Assembly: GCA_903891325.1 (NCBI GenBank)
Contig: CAITEC010000102.1
Span: 1-64,000 of the forward strand
DNA from: an uncultured Opitutaceae bacterium
Lineage (GTDB): Bacteria > Verrucomicrobiota > Verrucomicrobiia > Opitutales > Opitutaceae
Direction: 5' to 3'
DNA: 64,000 bases
The translations under genes were made by a program, and so were the position numbers. A model generated the notes under the pieces. It had not been told where the DNA came from, did no database searches, and was given only the letters and a program-made list of their open reading frames with translations. Positions 16,973-27,338 of this stretch are shown here, one piece after another (the stretch's first letter is position 1; every line of letters begins with the position of its first letter).

Positions 16973-18059
16973 CACTCCCGGCGTTTCGCTCCCGGAGCTG
17001 CCCGCAGGCGGCGTCGATGTCGCGGCCGCGGGGACGGCGAAAGTGCGCCACGACGCCGCGCTCCTTCAGGGCCGCGGCGAACGCGTCGGCCTCGGCATCC
17101 GGCGAAGGCTCGTAGACGATGCCGCGCAGGCTGAGACCGGTCGGGTTGTAGCGGAGCAGGTTGACGTGCATGCGGCGGCTTTTGAGGAGTTCAGCGAGCT
17201 GCGCGGCCTGGTCGGTTGAATCGTTCACTCCGCGAAGCAGGCAGTACTGGATCGTGACCGGCCGTCCCGTGCGGGCCTGGTAGCGATCGGCCGCGGCGAG
17301 AATCTCCGCCACGCCGAAACGCCGGCCGACGGGCAGGAGCTTTTCCCGGGTCGGGTCGTCGGGCGCGTGGAGCGACACGGCGAGGTGGACGCCAAGGCCG
17401 GAGTCGGCGAGGGCGTCTATCCCGGGAACGATGCCGACGGTGGAGACGGTGACCTGCCGGCAGCCGAGCGCCCCGAGCCCGTTCCCGGCGATCCGGGGGA
17501 TGGCTGCGAGGACGGCGTCCAGGTTGAGCATCGGCTCGCCCATGCCCATGAAGACAATGGTCTGGAGCCGGCGGCCGCCGGCGAGGGCCTCCCGCCGTAG
17601 GGAGAGAAACTGCTCGACTATCTCCGCAGCGCTCAGGTTGCGCTCGAAGCCGTTTCGGGTCGTGGCGCAGAAGTCGCAACCCATCGCGCAGCCGACCTGG
17701 GTGGAGAGGCATCCGGCCGCACGGTCGGCGCGGTAGTCGGGCATGAGGACCGACTCAACGGTGCGGCCATCGGCAAGGCGGAGGAGGAGCTTGGTCGTGC
17801 CATCCTCGGCGACCGCGCGAAGCTGAAGGCTTGTCGCTAGCTGCATCGGGGCGGACGAGAGTCTTTCCCTCAGGCCGACGGGAAGAATCAGGCTGTCCCA
17901 GGCGATCTCTCCGCCGCCGGCGTAGAAGGCGCGCAGGAGCGGCGCGGCGTGGGAGGGCTTGAAGCCCAGGGAGACCAACTGCGCGGCGAGGCTTTGGGGA
18001 GTGTGTTCGGCGAGGGCGATCACGGGGCCTATCAACGCAGCGGGTGGGACTAAAGCCAA
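16947..18059 (-). CDS. rlmN: 23S rRNA (adenine-C2)-methyltransferase RlmN
   Basis: CLSTQVGCAMGCDFCATTRNGFERNLSAAEIVEQ...IVFMGMGEPMLNLDAVLAAI...VSLHAPDDPTREKLLPV. Confidence 0.95.
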   Translation of the reverse strand: MALVPPAALIGPVIALAEHTPQSLAAQLVSLGFKPSHAAPLLRAFYAGGGEIAWDSLILPVGLRERLSSAPMQLATSLQLRAVAEDGTTKLLLRLADGRTVESVLMPDYRADRAAGCLSTQVGCAMGCDFCATTRNGFERNLSAAEIVEQFLSLRREALAGGRRLQTIVFMGMGEPMLNLDAVLAAIPRIAGNGLGALGCRQVTVSTVGIVPGIDALADSGLGVHLAVSLHAPDDPTREKLLPVGRRFGVAEILAAADRYQARTGRPVTIQYCLLRGVNDSTDQAAQLAELLKSRRMHVNLLRYNPTGLSLRGIVYEPSPDAEADAFAAALKERGVVAHFRRPRGRDIDAACGQLRERNAGSVSPSNAST

Positions 18060-18117
18060 GAGGTCTTTGGGTGGCGGTCCAAGTTGCGCACCCTATGGCG
18101 AAACCCATTTCGGAATT

Positions 18118-18270
18118 GAACAGGAAGTTCGGGAAGGGCGGGAAGATCGAAGCCAATGCCTTCCAAGCGAGTCCGGAACTACGGAAGGGATGCCATCCCT
18201 TCCGTAGTTCCGGGGTTAGGTTTCGGACCCTTCTTTTCAGACCTCTCCGATCTTCCCGGCCTTGTTTAAA
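18118..18270. repeat. MITE-like element, family F, copy 1
   Basis: GAACAGGAAGTTCGGGAAGggcgggaagatcg...cgatcttcccggccttgttt; ends related to 56467-56618. Confidence 0.6.
18173..18213. repeat. 41-bp perfect palindrome
   Basis: CCGGAACTACGGAAGGGATG-c-CATCCCTTCCGTAGTTCCGG. Confidence 0.9.
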
Positions 18271-18371
18271 AGGTATTCCTCCGAGGCTGTTCAACGACTG
18301 GCCCTTGGGTGACGGAGCGGCGATATTCGCATCGCGTGGGCGCATTTCCGTCGCTATTCTTTCCGCACCCC

Positions 18372-19463
18372 ATGACGCATCGTGAACGATTCTTGGCCAC
18401 CGTGCTGGATCGACCCCGGGACCGGGTTCCCTACTGGCTCTTCTGGGGGCCGTGGGGCACGACCTGGGAGCGCTGGCGGCGGGAGGGCATGCCCGCCCAG
18501 TTCAAGTCGTACGCCGACGTGCAGGAGCTTTTCGGCGCGGATCCGCGCCCGCGGACGGTCGATGTGAAGCTCGGTCCGGTGCCGGACCCGAGCGCCCGGA
18601 TTAGCGAGGATGCGGAGTCGGTCACGTCCATCGACAGCTGGGGCATCCGCCGGAGGGACCTGAAGGGGATCGAATCGATGTCCGAATTCATCGACTGGCC
18701 GGTGAGGAACCGCGCCGACTGGATCCGGTTCCGCGACGAGCGGCTCGATCCCCGGGATCCGAGGCGCCTGGCGGGCGGTTGGCGCGAGCAGTGCCGCGAG
18801 TGGGCTGCGGCGGGGATCCCGATCCAGCTCGGCCAGTATCCGGACTGCGGAATCTTCGGGACGCTGCGCTGGCTGCTCGGGGACGAGGAGTGCCTGATCG
18901 CCTTCCACGACGAGCCCGACCTGGTTCATGAGATCATGGAACACATGACGGGCCTCTACCTGGGGATCTTTGCCACGGTGGTCCGTGAGGTCAGGGTGGA
19001 CGTGATCCACCTCTGGGAGGACCTGTGCGGCCGGCAGGGGCCGCTCATGTCGCCGGCCCATTGGCGGGAATTCATCGGGCCGTGTTACCGGCGGATCCTC
19101 GCGTTTGCCCGCGAGCACGGAATTCCCGTCATCTCGGTGGACACCGACGGGCAGCCGGAGCTGATCGTGCGGCCCATGATCGAGGCGGGCGTCAATTTCC
19201 TGTTTCCGATGGAGGTGGCCGCCGGGGCCGACGTGTTCGCCTGCCGGAAGCGCCATCCGGAACTGGCGCTCATGGGCGGGATCGACAAGCGGGCCCTTGC
19301 GCTCGGTCCGACGGCGATCGACGCGGAACTGGAGCGGATCCGGCCGGCGCTCGCGACGCGGCGCTACATTCCCGATCTCGATCACCTCGTGCCCGACGAT
19401 GTTTCCTGGGCGAATTTCCGGCACTACGCGGAGCGGCTGAGGGAAATGCTCGCGGAAGCCTGA
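18372..19463 (+). CDS. Uroporphyrinogen decarboxylase (URO-D) family protein
   Basis: MTHRERFLATVLDRPRDRVPYWLFWG...LVHEIMEHMTGLYLGIF...VISVDTDGQPELIVRPMIEAGVNFLFPMEVAAGADVFACRKRHPELALMGGIDKR. Confidence 0.85.
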   Translation: MTHRERFLATVLDRPRDRVPYWLFWGPWGTTWERWRREGMPAQFKSYADVQELFGADPRPRTVDVKLGPVPDPSARISEDAESVTSIDSWGIRRRDLKGIESMSEFIDWPVRNRADWIRFRDERLDPRDPRRLAGGWREQCREWAAAGIPIQLGQYPDCGIFGTLRWLLGDEECLIAFHDEPDLVHEIMEHMTGLYLGIFATVVREVRVDVIHLWEDLCGRQGPLMSPAHWREFIGPCYRRILAFAREHGIPVISVDTDGQPELIVRPMIEAGVNFLFPMEVAAGADVFACRKRHPELALMGGIDKRALALGPTAIDAELERIRPALATRRYIPDLDHLVPDDVSWANFRHYAERLREMLAEA

Positions 19464-19476
19464 CGCAACCGGCCTG

Positions 19477-20490
19477 TCAGACCGGCTGGATCCTGATCTC
19501 GTCGTAGTGGCCCCGGCGGTAGAGGGCCAGCGAGACCGCCCAGCTCGCCACGAAGACCCCGATCACGATGAAGCCCAGGAGGCCGAAATGGTCGTTCAGC
19601 GCGCAGACCGCGCGCCAGAAGGAGTTCTGCGACCGGACGTGCCCGCCCACCAGCCCCAGGACCTCGACGCCGCCGACCAGCACCGCCACGACAATGGAGA
19701 TAAAGGTTATCGTCAGGTTGTAGTGGAGTTTCCGGAGGGGCTTGGCGAAGGCCCAGCGGTAGGCGCCGAGCATCACGATGCCGTCGGCTGTGTCCACGAG
19801 GGACATCCCGGCGGTAAAGAGGGTGGGGAAGATGAGGATCGACCAGATCGGCAGCCCCGTTGAGGCCTCCTTCGCCGAAATCCCCAGGAGGCCGACCTCC
19901 GTGGCGGTGTCAAATCCCAGCCCGAAGAGGAATCCCACCAGGTACATCTGCCAGCTCTTCCGGACCATCCGGAAAAGGGCGCGGATCGGCCGCTTGAAGA
20001 AGCCGCTGCCGCCCAGGACGAGGTCGAGGTTCTCCTCGGTGTAGGCGCCCCCCTGCTTGACCCGCCGGAAGGTCCGGTAGACGGAGACGAGGACCAGGCA
20101 GTTGGCGCCGGCGATCAGGAAGAGGAAGGCGGCGGAGACGGCGGTGCCGAAGGTGCCGGCCAGGTCGGCCCACGCCGCCAGGCGGTCCTTGATCGCGACG
20201 GAGGCGATCGCGATTACGACCGAGAGCCCGAAGACGATGGTCGAGTGCCCCAGCGAGAAGAAAAAGCCCACGCCGACCGGCCGCTGGCCCTGCTGCATCA
20301 GCTTTCGCGTCACGTTGTCGATGGCCGCGATGTGGTCGGCGTCGACGGCATGCCGGAGCCCGAAGGTGTAGGCCAGGAGCGCGGTCCCGAGCAGGACGGG
20401 AAAGTGGTGCAGCGAGACGAGCGCCCAGGCCCAGGCACCCAGGTTGCACGCCAGAAGGAGGGCGACGACGGCGATGACCCTTTGCTTCAT
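19477..20490 (-). CDS. nixA: HoxN/HupN/NixA-family nickel transporter
   Basis: AYTFGLRHAVDADHIAAIDNVTRKLMQQGQRPVGVGFFFSLGHSTIVFG...GFLFGLGFDTATEVGLL: family signatures. Confidence 0.95.
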   Translation of the reverse strand: MKQRVIAVVALLLACNLGAWAWALVSLHHFPVLLGTALLAYTFGLRHAVDADHIAAIDNVTRKLMQQGQRPVGVGFFFSLGHSTIVFGLSVVIAIASVAIKDRLAAWADLAGTFGTAVSAAFLFLIAGANCLVLVSVYRTFRRVKQGGAYTEENLDLVLGGSGFFKRPIRALFRMVRKSWQMYLVGFLFGLGFDTATEVGLLGISAKEASTGLPIWSILIFPTLFTAGMSLVDTADGIVMLGAYRWAFAKPLRKLHYNLTITFISIVVAVLVGGVEVLGLVGGHVRSQNSFWRAVCALNDHFGLLGFIVIGVFVASWAVSLALYRRGHYDEIRIQPV

Positions 20491-20506
20491 GGTGCTTCCG
20501 GCCCTT

Positions 20507-21031
20507 TCAGCCGCCTCCGGCGGTCAATTCGGCAAGGAGTCGGCGGACCGCGTCGGCCACCGGCGGCATGGCGGCATTCACGGCGGGCGAGAGGTCCAGG
20601 CACATCGGATGGATCGTCTCGACGGATATCGTGTAAAGGTGGATCACGGGAAACTGGCCGAGGAGGGCGGCGGCGGCGAAGAGGTCCCGCAGGCCAAAAT
20701 CGTGCGCGGAGAGCCCGCGGGGAATGTCCGCGACCTCCGCGGGCCGCAGCCGGGTGACCGTGCCGGCGGGGTGACCATCGCGGGTCGCGTCGATCATGAC
20801 GATCACCGGTGCGCGCCCTATGCACTCGAGCAGGTTGATGCCCCCGGTTCCGCCGTCCAGGAATTGCACGCCGGGAATCGCCGGTCCCGACTCGAGCGTG
20901 CGCAGGATGTGGACCCCCACGCCCTCGTCGCCCATCAGCAGGTTGCCCACGCCGATCACCAGGACGTCGGGAGCGTCCCCATCGGCCACCGCGGGTGAGC
21001 CGGCGACCAGTTCCAATGCGGAGCCGTTCAT
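20507..21031 (-). CDS. hyaD: Hydrogenase maturation protease (HyaD/HupD-like)
   Basis: VLVIGVGNLLMGDEGVGVHILRTLE...VQFLDGGTGGINLLECI...VIVMIDATRDGHPAGTV. Confidence 0.92.
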   Translation of the reverse strand: MNGSALELVAGSPAVADGDAPDVLVIGVGNLLMGDEGVGVHILRTLESGPAIPGVQFLDGGTGGINLLECIGRAPVIVMIDATRDGHPAGTVTRLRPAEVADIPRGLSAHDFGLRDLFAAAALLGQFPVIHLYTISVETIHPMCLDLSPAVNAAMPPVADAVRRLLAELTAGGG

Positions 21032-21801
21032 GGCGGCGGCCCGGGACGCCCGGGGTGCGGGGGCGAGGCCTTGCCCACGGTGAACCAGGACTTGCCCTGG
21101 ACCGCCTCCCGGTGCCGGGTGGGGAGGAACTTCCATCCCCCGGCCATCGAGGAAATCACGCCGTGGCCCTCGACGTAGTCGTGGTAGAAGACCAGGTAGA
21201 CGTGGATGATCGTGAAGACGATGAAGAACCAGGTCGCGAAGTGGTGCCAATTCCGGAGGCTCGCGTCTCCGCCGAAGAGCGGCAGCATCCAGGTGAAGAG
21301 CTGGGGAAGCCACCAGTGGCTCATCTTCGCGTAGAGGGCGAACCCGCTGGCCACCTGGAAGAGCGAGACCAGGAAGAGCACCGTGTAGGTGAGGTAGGCG
21401 AGGGCGTTGTGGCCGATGGCGACAATCACCTTGTTGGACGTCTCCAGGATATCCACCCGCAGGACCGTGAAGATTTCCCTGTACTGCGCCCGGCGCAGCG
21501 GCAGGAAGTTCTTCCAGTTCGCATACTGGTTGCCCACAAAGCCCCAGTAGATGCGGACGAGCAGGTTGAAGACAAAAATGTAGGCGGCCGCGAAATGGAT
21601 GAATCGGGTGGTTCCGAACCAGTAGCTGAACGCAGCCTCGCTCCCGTTGTTGATCGCGGGCGGGTTTGCGATGATGAAACCCGTGACGATCAGCGTGAGG
21701 ATGCAAAGCGCGTTCAGCCAGTGGTAGAAGCGGATCGGCAGTTCCCAGACATAGATCCGCTGGAATGCGTGGGGCGGCGCGGGCAGGGTGTTCGTTCTCA
21801 T
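21028..21801 (-). CDS. hyaC: Ni/Fe-hydrogenase b-type cytochrome subunit
   Basis: RIYVWELPIRFYHWLNALCILTLIVTGFII...TRFIHFAAAYIFVFNLLVRIYWGFVGN...NWHHFATWFFIVFTIIHVYLVFYHDYVEGHGVISSM. Confidence 0.95.
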   Translation of the reverse strand: MRTNTLPAPPHAFQRIYVWELPIRFYHWLNALCILTLIVTGFIIANPPAINNGSEAAFSYWFGTTRFIHFAAAYIFVFNLLVRIYWGFVGNQYANWKNFLPLRRAQYREIFTVLRVDILETSNKVIVAIGHNALAYLTYTVLFLVSLFQVASGFALYAKMSHWWLPQLFTWMLPLFGGDASLRNWHHFATWFFIVFTIIHVYLVFYHDYVEGHGVISSMAGGWKFLPTRHREAVQGKSWFTVGKASPPHPGRPGPPP

Positions 21802-21811
21802 GGCGGCCTCC

Positions 21812-23533
21812 TCAGACTGCCGGCGAGGTGGTGAACTCCGTGATCGTGTTGCCCCGGCCGTCGTAGAGGTGGACCGCGCAGGCCAGGCAGGGGTCGAACG
21901 AGTGGATGGTGCGGATGATCTCGAGCGGCAGCTTCGGGTCGTGCACGGGCGTGCCGATGAGCGATGCCTCGTAGGGCGAGCGCTCGCCTTTCGCGTCGCG
22001 CGGCGACCCGTTCCAGGTCGTGGGAACCACAAGCTGGTAGTTGGCGATCTTCTGCTCGTTGATCACGATCCAGTGGGCCAGGGCCCCGCGGGGCGCCTCG
22101 GAGGCGCCCACGCCGCGGCAGGTGGTCGGCCAGGTGGAGGGATCCCACTTCTCCTTGGTGAAGGTGCGCGAGTCCCCGTTCTTGATGTTGGCGAGAAGCT
22201 GGTCGTAAAACTCCAGCCCCCAGCGGGCGACCAGGCGGGTCTCGATTCCGCGGGCGGCCGTCCGGCCCAGGGTTGAGAACAGGACGCTGGCCGGCGCATT
22301 CAGGCCGGCGAGGGCCTCCGTCACCGCGTCCTTGATTTCGGCGCTTCCGGAGGCGTAGCCGACGAGCATGCGCGCGAGGGGCCCGACCTCCATCGCGTGT
22401 CCTTTCCAGCGCGGCGTCTTCAGCCAGGAGTACTTCCCGTCGACGTTGAGGTGCTCATAGGGGGGCTGCGGTCCGGTGAAGTTGAACGTCGTCTCCCCGT
22501 CCCAGGGATGCCGGCCGCCTTCCCCCTGGTAGGAGTACCAGGAATGGTCGACGAACTCCTTGATCCCCTCCGGGTCGCGGGGGTCCACCTCGTGAACATG
22601 CGACAGGTCGCGGTCGAGGATGGCGCCGCGGTGGAACTTGAAACGGGCGATATCGGCGAATCCGTTGGTCGGCAGGTCGCCGTAGCACAGGTAGTTGCTC
22701 ACCCCCCCGCCGATCTTCGTCCAGTCCAGGTAGTACGGGGCCACGGCCATCAGGTCGGGCAGGTAGACCTGCTCTACGAAGGTCTTGGCCTGCGCCAGGA
22801 GCGCGCCGACCATCGCGAGGCGCTCGGCGTTGAGCGCGTTCGCCTCGTCGATGTTGATCGCGCAGGGCACGCCCCCGACCAGGTAGTTGGGGTGCGGGTT
22901 CTTTCCGCCGAAGATCGTGTGGACCTTGACGATCTCCTTCTGCCACTCGAGGGCCTCGAGGTAGTGCGCCACGCCGATCAGGTTGATCGCCGGCGGCAGC
23001 TTGTAAGCCGGGTGGCCCCAGTAGCCGTTGGCGAAGATCCCGAGCTGGCCGCTCTCGACGAAGCGCACGAGGCGCTTCTGCAGGTCGCTGAAGTAGCCCG
23101 GCGAACTCTTCGGCCAATGGGAGATGCTCTGCGCGATCCGCGAGGCCTCGGCCGGGTCGGCCTTGAGGGCACTCACGACGTCGACCCAGTCCAGGGCGTG
23201 CAGGTGGTAGAAGTGCACGACGTGGTCCTGCATGTACTGGGTGCAGAACATGATGTTGCGGATCAGCTCCGCGTTGGGCGGGACGGCGACGCCGATTGCG
23301 TCCTCGACGGAGCGGACCGAGGCGAGCGCGTGGACGGTGGTGCAGACCCCGCACACCCGCTCGCAGAAGGCCCAGGCGTCCCGCGGATCGCGGCCCCGGA
23401 GGATGATCTCCAGGCCGCGGACCATGGTGCCCGCGCTCCAGGCGTCGGTGATGACGCCGTTTTCAACCTGGGCCTCAATCCGGAGATGGCCCTCTATCCG
23501 GGTGACCGGATCAACGACAATGCGTGCGCTCAT
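21812..23533 (-). CDS. hyaB: Group 1 [NiFe]-hydrogenase large subunit
   Basis: [20 protein letters not shown]...[25 protein letters not shown]...[19 protein letters not shown]. Confidence 0.97.
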   Translation of the reverse strand: MSARIVVDPVTRIEGHLRIEAQVENGVITDAWSAGTMVRGLEIILRGRDPRDAWAFCERVCGVCTTVHALASVRSVEDAIGVAVPPNAELIRNIMFCTQYMQDHVVHFYHLHALDWVDVVSALKADPAEASRIAQSISHWPKSSPGYFSDLQKRLVRFVESGQLGIFANGYWGHPAYKLPPAINLIGVAHYLEALEWQKEIVKVHTIFGGKNPHPNYLVGGVPCAINIDEANALNAERLAMVGALLAQAKTFVEQVYLPDLMAVAPYYLDWTKIGGGVSNYLCYGDLPTNGFADIARFKFHRGAILDRDLSHVHEVDPRDPEGIKEFVDHSWYSYQGEGGRHPWDGETTFNFTGPQPPYEHLNVDGKYSWLKTPRWKGHAMEVGPLARMLVGYASGSAEIKDAVTEALAGLNAPASVLFSTLGRTAARGIETRLVARWGLEFYDQLLANIKNGDSRTFTKEKWDPSTWPTTCRGVGASEAPRGALAHWIVINEQKIANYQLVVPTTWNGSPRDAKGERSPYEASLIGTPVHDPKLPLEIIRTIHSFDPCLACAVHLYDGRGNTITEFTTSPAV

Positions 23534-24708
23534 GGCTGGGTCCCTCCCTTGTCCTCAGGTTTGACGGCGGGTGGCGGCGGCGCGGCGGCCGCCGATTCGC
23601 CGGGCTGCTCTCCGATCTCGTCGTGCTTGCGGATATTCGTGAGGACGGCGTGCGCCGCGACGCCGGCGACCGTCGCCACCCCGGCGACCATGCCGATGCG
23701 GTCGGCGGTCGTCTCGATCCCAAACCCGGGGAAACTGGTGAGGCGGGTATAGAACGGGCCGTTGTCCCAGAAATTCGACTCGGAGCAGCCGATGCAGCCG
23801 TGGCCGGACTGGATCGGGAAGCTGACGCCCCCGTTCCAGCGGATTGTGCCGCAGGAATTGTAGGTGGTCGGCCCGCGGCATCCCATCTTATAGAGGCAGA
23901 ACCCCTTCCGGGCGTTGTCGTCGTCGAAGGACTCGACGAAGAGGCCGGCGTCGTAGTTGGGGCGGCGGTAGCAGGTGTCGTGGACCCGGCGCGAGTAGAA
24001 GGCCTTCGGGCGGCCCAGGGCGTCGAGCTGCGGGATCCTGTCGAAGGTCAGCAGGTGGACGAGGACCCCGGCCATCACCTCGGCGATCGGGGGGCAGCCC
24101 TGGACATTGACGACGGGCTTGCCGGCGATGAGCCGATGAATCGGGGTCGCGCCGGTCGGGTTGGGCTTGGCGGCCTGGACGCAGCCCGAGCAGGCGCAGT
24201 TGCCCCAGGCGATCACCGCCTTGGCGCCCTCGGCGACCTCCGTGAGGATGGCCTCGGCCGAGCGGCCGCCGATGCAGCAGTAGGCGCCATCCGCCCCGGT
24301 CGGCACCGAGCCCTCGACGCAGAGAAGGTATTCGCCCTTGTACTTGGTGATCGTGTCCTGGAGGCAGGCCTCGGCCTGGTGGCCGGAGGCGGCAAGGAGG
24401 GTCTCCGTGTAGTCGAGCGATATCTTGTCCAGGAGGATGTCGGCCACGATCGGGTGGGAGGAGCGCAGGAAGGACTCGCTGCAGCAGGTGCACTCCTGGA
24501 AATGCATCCACACGACCGGTATCCGCCGCTTGTTTTCGAGGGCGTTGGCGACCTGGGCCATGCCCTCGGTCCCCAGGCCCATGCAGGCGCTGATCCATCC
24601 GCAAAATTTCAGGAATTCGCGGCGGGAGACGCCGCGGGAGACCATCTGCTCGTAGACGGTCTGCTGGTCGGGTGCCGCTACAGCGGCGGTTTTGGCAATC
24701 GTTTCCAT
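23530..24708 (-). CDS. hyaA: Group 1 [NiFe]-hydrogenase small subunit (O2-tolerant type)
   Basis: Tat motif [52 protein letters not shown]-terminal TM anchor. Confidence 0.97.
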   Translation of the reverse strand: METIAKTAAVAAPDQQTVYEQMVSRGVSRREFLKFCGWISACMGLGTEGMAQVANALENKRRIPVVWMHFQECTCCSESFLRSSHPIVADILLDKISLDYTETLLAASGHQAEACLQDTITKYKGEYLLCVEGSVPTGADGAYCCIGGRSAEAILTEVAEGAKAVIAWGNCACSGCVQAAKPNPTGATPIHRLIAGKPVVNVQGCPPIAEVMAGVLVHLLTFDRIPQLDALGRPKAFYSRRVHDTCYRRPNYDAGLFVESFDDDNARKGFCLYKMGCRGPTTYNSCGTIRWNGGVSFPIQSGHGCIGCSESNFWDNGPFYTRLTSFPGFGIETTADRIGMVAGVATVAGVAAHAVLTNIRKHDEIGEQPGESAAAAPPPPAVKPEDKGGTQP

Positions 24709-24912
24709 GGAGTCGGTGGGGTTGGCCGCGGGCGCGGCGGGTGTGATTTTCCAGCGGGGTATGGCTGCGCGACTGACGCTATCACCAAGTGCAGGGCGCA
24801 ACTCCGCGTTTTTTGCGACACCCTGCCCACGATTTGCGAAACAGGCCTTTTCGCTCGACGGGCGCCTCTTTGGCTTCGACACCCTCGGCCGCAGGTGGTC
24901 AAATCCGCAGCC

Positions 24913-25974
24913 ATGGAAACCCCCGTCCCGCCGGTCCCGGGCCTGGCGTGCCCCGTCCCCTTCTCGAACCACGCCGAGGTCACGATCGGGCACGGCGGAG
25001 GCGGGAAGCTCACCCAGGGCCTGATCGACCGGGTGTTCCGCCCGGCGTTTGCAAGCCGCGAGATCGACGCCCAGCACGACGGGGCGCTGCTCACCGCCGG
25101 CGGGGCCCGGTTCGCCTTCTCGACGGATGTCCACGTGGTCAGCCCGCTTTTCTTCCCGGGGGGAAACATCGGTTCGCTGGCCGTCAACGGGACGGTGAAC
25201 GACCTGGCAATGTGCGGTTCGCGGCCCCTTTGGCTGAGCGCCGGGTTCATTCTCGAGGAGGGTTTCCCCGTTGCCATCCTGGAAAAGGTGGCCGCCGCCA
25301 TGGGCGCGGCGGCGGCGGCCGCGGGCGTGAGCATCGTGACCGGCGACACCAAGGTGGTGGAGCGCGGCAAGGGCGACGGGCTCTACATCGCAACTTCCGG
25401 CATCGGCCTGATCGAGGGGGAGCGCTCCGTCTGCCCGGCTTCCATACGGGCCGGCGACGCGGTGCTCATTAGCGGGGACATCGGGCGCCACGGGATGGCA
25501 ATCCTGGCGACGCGGGAAGGGCTCGCCTTCGAGAGCCCGATCCAGAGCGATTGCGCGCCGCTGGTGGCCCCCGTCCAGGCGCTTCTCAAGGCGGGATTGG
25601 AAATCCACTGCCTGCGCGACCTCACCCGCGGCGGGCTGGCCACCGCCCTGATCGAGCTCGCCGAGTCCAGCAGGACGGCGATCGGCGTAGATGAGGTCGC
25701 AATCCCGGTGACCGACCTGGTCCGGGGCGCCTGCGAGATCCTCGGTCTGGAGCCTTCCTACGTCGCGAACGAGGGACGCTTTGTGTGCATCCTGCCGGAG
25801 AGCCAGGCGGAGGCCGCTCTCGCAATCCTTGCCGCGCATGCGACGGGCAGCCCGCCGGCGCGGATCGGGTCGGTTAGGCCCGGGCCGGCGGGGATGGCGA
25901 TTCTCAGGAGCGTGATCGGGGCCGAGCGGATCCTCGACCGGCTGAGCGGCGAGCAGCTACCGCGCATCTGCTGA
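24913..25974 (+). CDS. hypE: Hydrogenase expression/formation protein HypE
   Basis: [11 protein letters not shown]-like [20 protein letters not shown]...DGALL...[35 protein letters not shown]-terminal PRIC. Confidence 0.96.
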   Translation: METPVPPVPGLACPVPFSNHAEVTIGHGGGGKLTQGLIDRVFRPAFASREIDAQHDGALLTAGGARFAFSTDVHVVSPLFFPGGNIGSLAVNGTVNDLAMCGSRPLWLSAGFILEEGFPVAILEKVAAAMGAAAAAAGVSIVTGDTKVVERGKGDGLYIATSGIGLIEGERSVCPASIRAGDAVLISGDIGRHGMAILATREGLAFESPIQSDCAPLVAPVQALLKAGLEIHCLRDLTRGGLATALIELAESSRTAIGVDEVAIPVTDLVRGACEILGLEPSYVANEGRFVCILPESQAEAALAILAAHATGSPPARIGSVRPGPAGMAILRSVIGAERILDRLSGEQLPRIC

Positions 25975-27066
25975 GACGGCCTCGCGGTGCCGGTAGCGGT
26001 GGTAGGCCGCGCAAGCCCCCTCTGTCGAGACCATCGGGGCGCCGAGCGGGTGCTCGGGGGTGCAGCGCGTGCCAAAGGCGGGGCACTGGAAGGGCTTTTT
26101 CACGCCGCGCATGATCTCCCCGCTGATGCACTCCCCGGGGTGGCTCATGACGGCTGCCGGGAGGGAGAAGCGGAGCGGCGCATCGTACCCGGAGTATTCC
26201 GGGCGCAGGCCCAGGCCGCTTGAGGGAATCGGGCCCAGTCCGCGCCAGCTCCGGTCCACTACGGTGAAAACCGACTCCACGAGCCCCCGCGCGGCGGGAT
26301 TGCCCTCGTCGCGCACGGCGCGGGCGTAGGCGTTCTCCACCCGGGACTCCCCGGCCTCGAGCTGCCGGATGCAGCGCAGCAGCCCCTCGAGGATGTCCAC
26401 CGGTTCGAAGCCGGTGACCACGATCGGGATCCCATAGGTGGCGGCGATCGGCCCGTACTCGGCGGTCCCCATGACCGCGCAGACATGGCCGGCGGCCAGG
26501 AACCCCTGGACGCGGTTGTCGGGGGCGCCGAGGATCGCGCGCATCGCGGGGGGGACCAGCACGTGCGAGACCAGGATCGAGAAATTGCGCAGGCCCTCCC
26601 GGTGGGCCTGCAGGACGGCGAGGGCGTTGGCCGGGGCCGTCGTCTCGAAGCCGACCGCGAAGAAGACCACTTCCCTGCCCGGATGGGCCCGGGCCAGGGC
26701 GACGGCGTCCAGGGGGGAGTAGACGATCCGGACGTCGCCGCCGCGGGCCTTCGCGGTCAGCAGGTCGATCGTGGCCCCGGGCACCCGGAGCATGTCGCCG
26801 AAGGAGCAGAGGATGACGCCGGGCTTGAGCGCCAGGGCGACGGCCTGGTCGATCAGTTCCGAGGGCGTGACACAGACCGGGCAGCCCGGCCCGTGGACGA
26901 GGGTGATGCCGGGGGGCAGGAGCTCGTCGAGGCCGAACTTCACGATCGCGTGGGTCTGGCCGCCGCAGATCTCCATCACCGTCCAGTTCCCGGTGGTGGC
27001 CCGGGCTATGGCGGCGGCGAGGGTTTTCACCAGGGCCGCGTCGCGGTACTCGTCGACAAATTTCAT
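25957..27066 (-). CDS. hypD: Hydrogenase formation protein HypD
   Basis: [38 protein letters not shown]...[17 protein letters not shown]. Confidence 0.97.
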   Translation of the reverse strand: MKFVDEYRDAALVKTLAAAIARATTGNWTVMEICGGQTHAIVKFGLDELLPPGITLVHGPGCPVCVTPSELIDQAVALALKPGVILCSFGDMLRVPGATIDLLTAKARGGDVRIVYSPLDAVALARAHPGREVVFFAVGFETTAPANALAVLQAHREGLRNFSILVSHVLVPPAMRAILGAPDNRVQGFLAAGHVCAVMGTAEYGPIAATYGIPIVVTGFEPVDILEGLLRCIRQLEAGESRVENAYARAVRDEGNPAARGLVESVFTVVDRSWRGLGPIPSSGLGLRPEYSGYDAPLRFSLPAAVMSHPGECISGEIMRGVKKPFQCPAFGTRCTPEHPLGAPMVSTEGACAAYHRYRHREAVSADAR

Positions 27067-27323
27067 GGCGGTGCGGCCGGGGCCTCCAGGCCGTCCATTT
27101 CGCCCATCTCCCTCAGGTAGCGCATCGTCGTCTCCGCCTCGGCGGCGTCGACCACGCTCAGCGCAAGCCCGACGTGCACGAGGACGAAGTCGCCGACCCG
27201 GGCCTCCGGCACGCAGGAGAGGCTCACCTGCTTGACGGCTCCGCCGAAGCTGACGCGCCCGCTGCGCAAGAGGGGATCATCGCCTTGGATGTCTATGATT
27301 TTTCCTGGAACGGCGAGGCACAT
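27063..27323 (-). CDS. hypC: Hydrogenase assembly chaperone HypC
   Basis: [70 protein letters not shown]. Confidence 0.97.
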   Translation of the reverse strand: MCLAVPGKIIDIQGDDPLLRSGRVSFGGAVKQVSLSCVPEARVGDFVLVHVGLALSVVDAAEAETTMRYLREMGEMDGLEAPAAPP

Positions 27324-27338
27324 GGGAGAGGGGGAGGT

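Noticed and set aside
23524-25974. 816-aa plus-strand ORF starting inside hyaA.
   Set aside because: Only the part from ATG 24913 is real (HypE); the upstream portion is antisense to hyaA.
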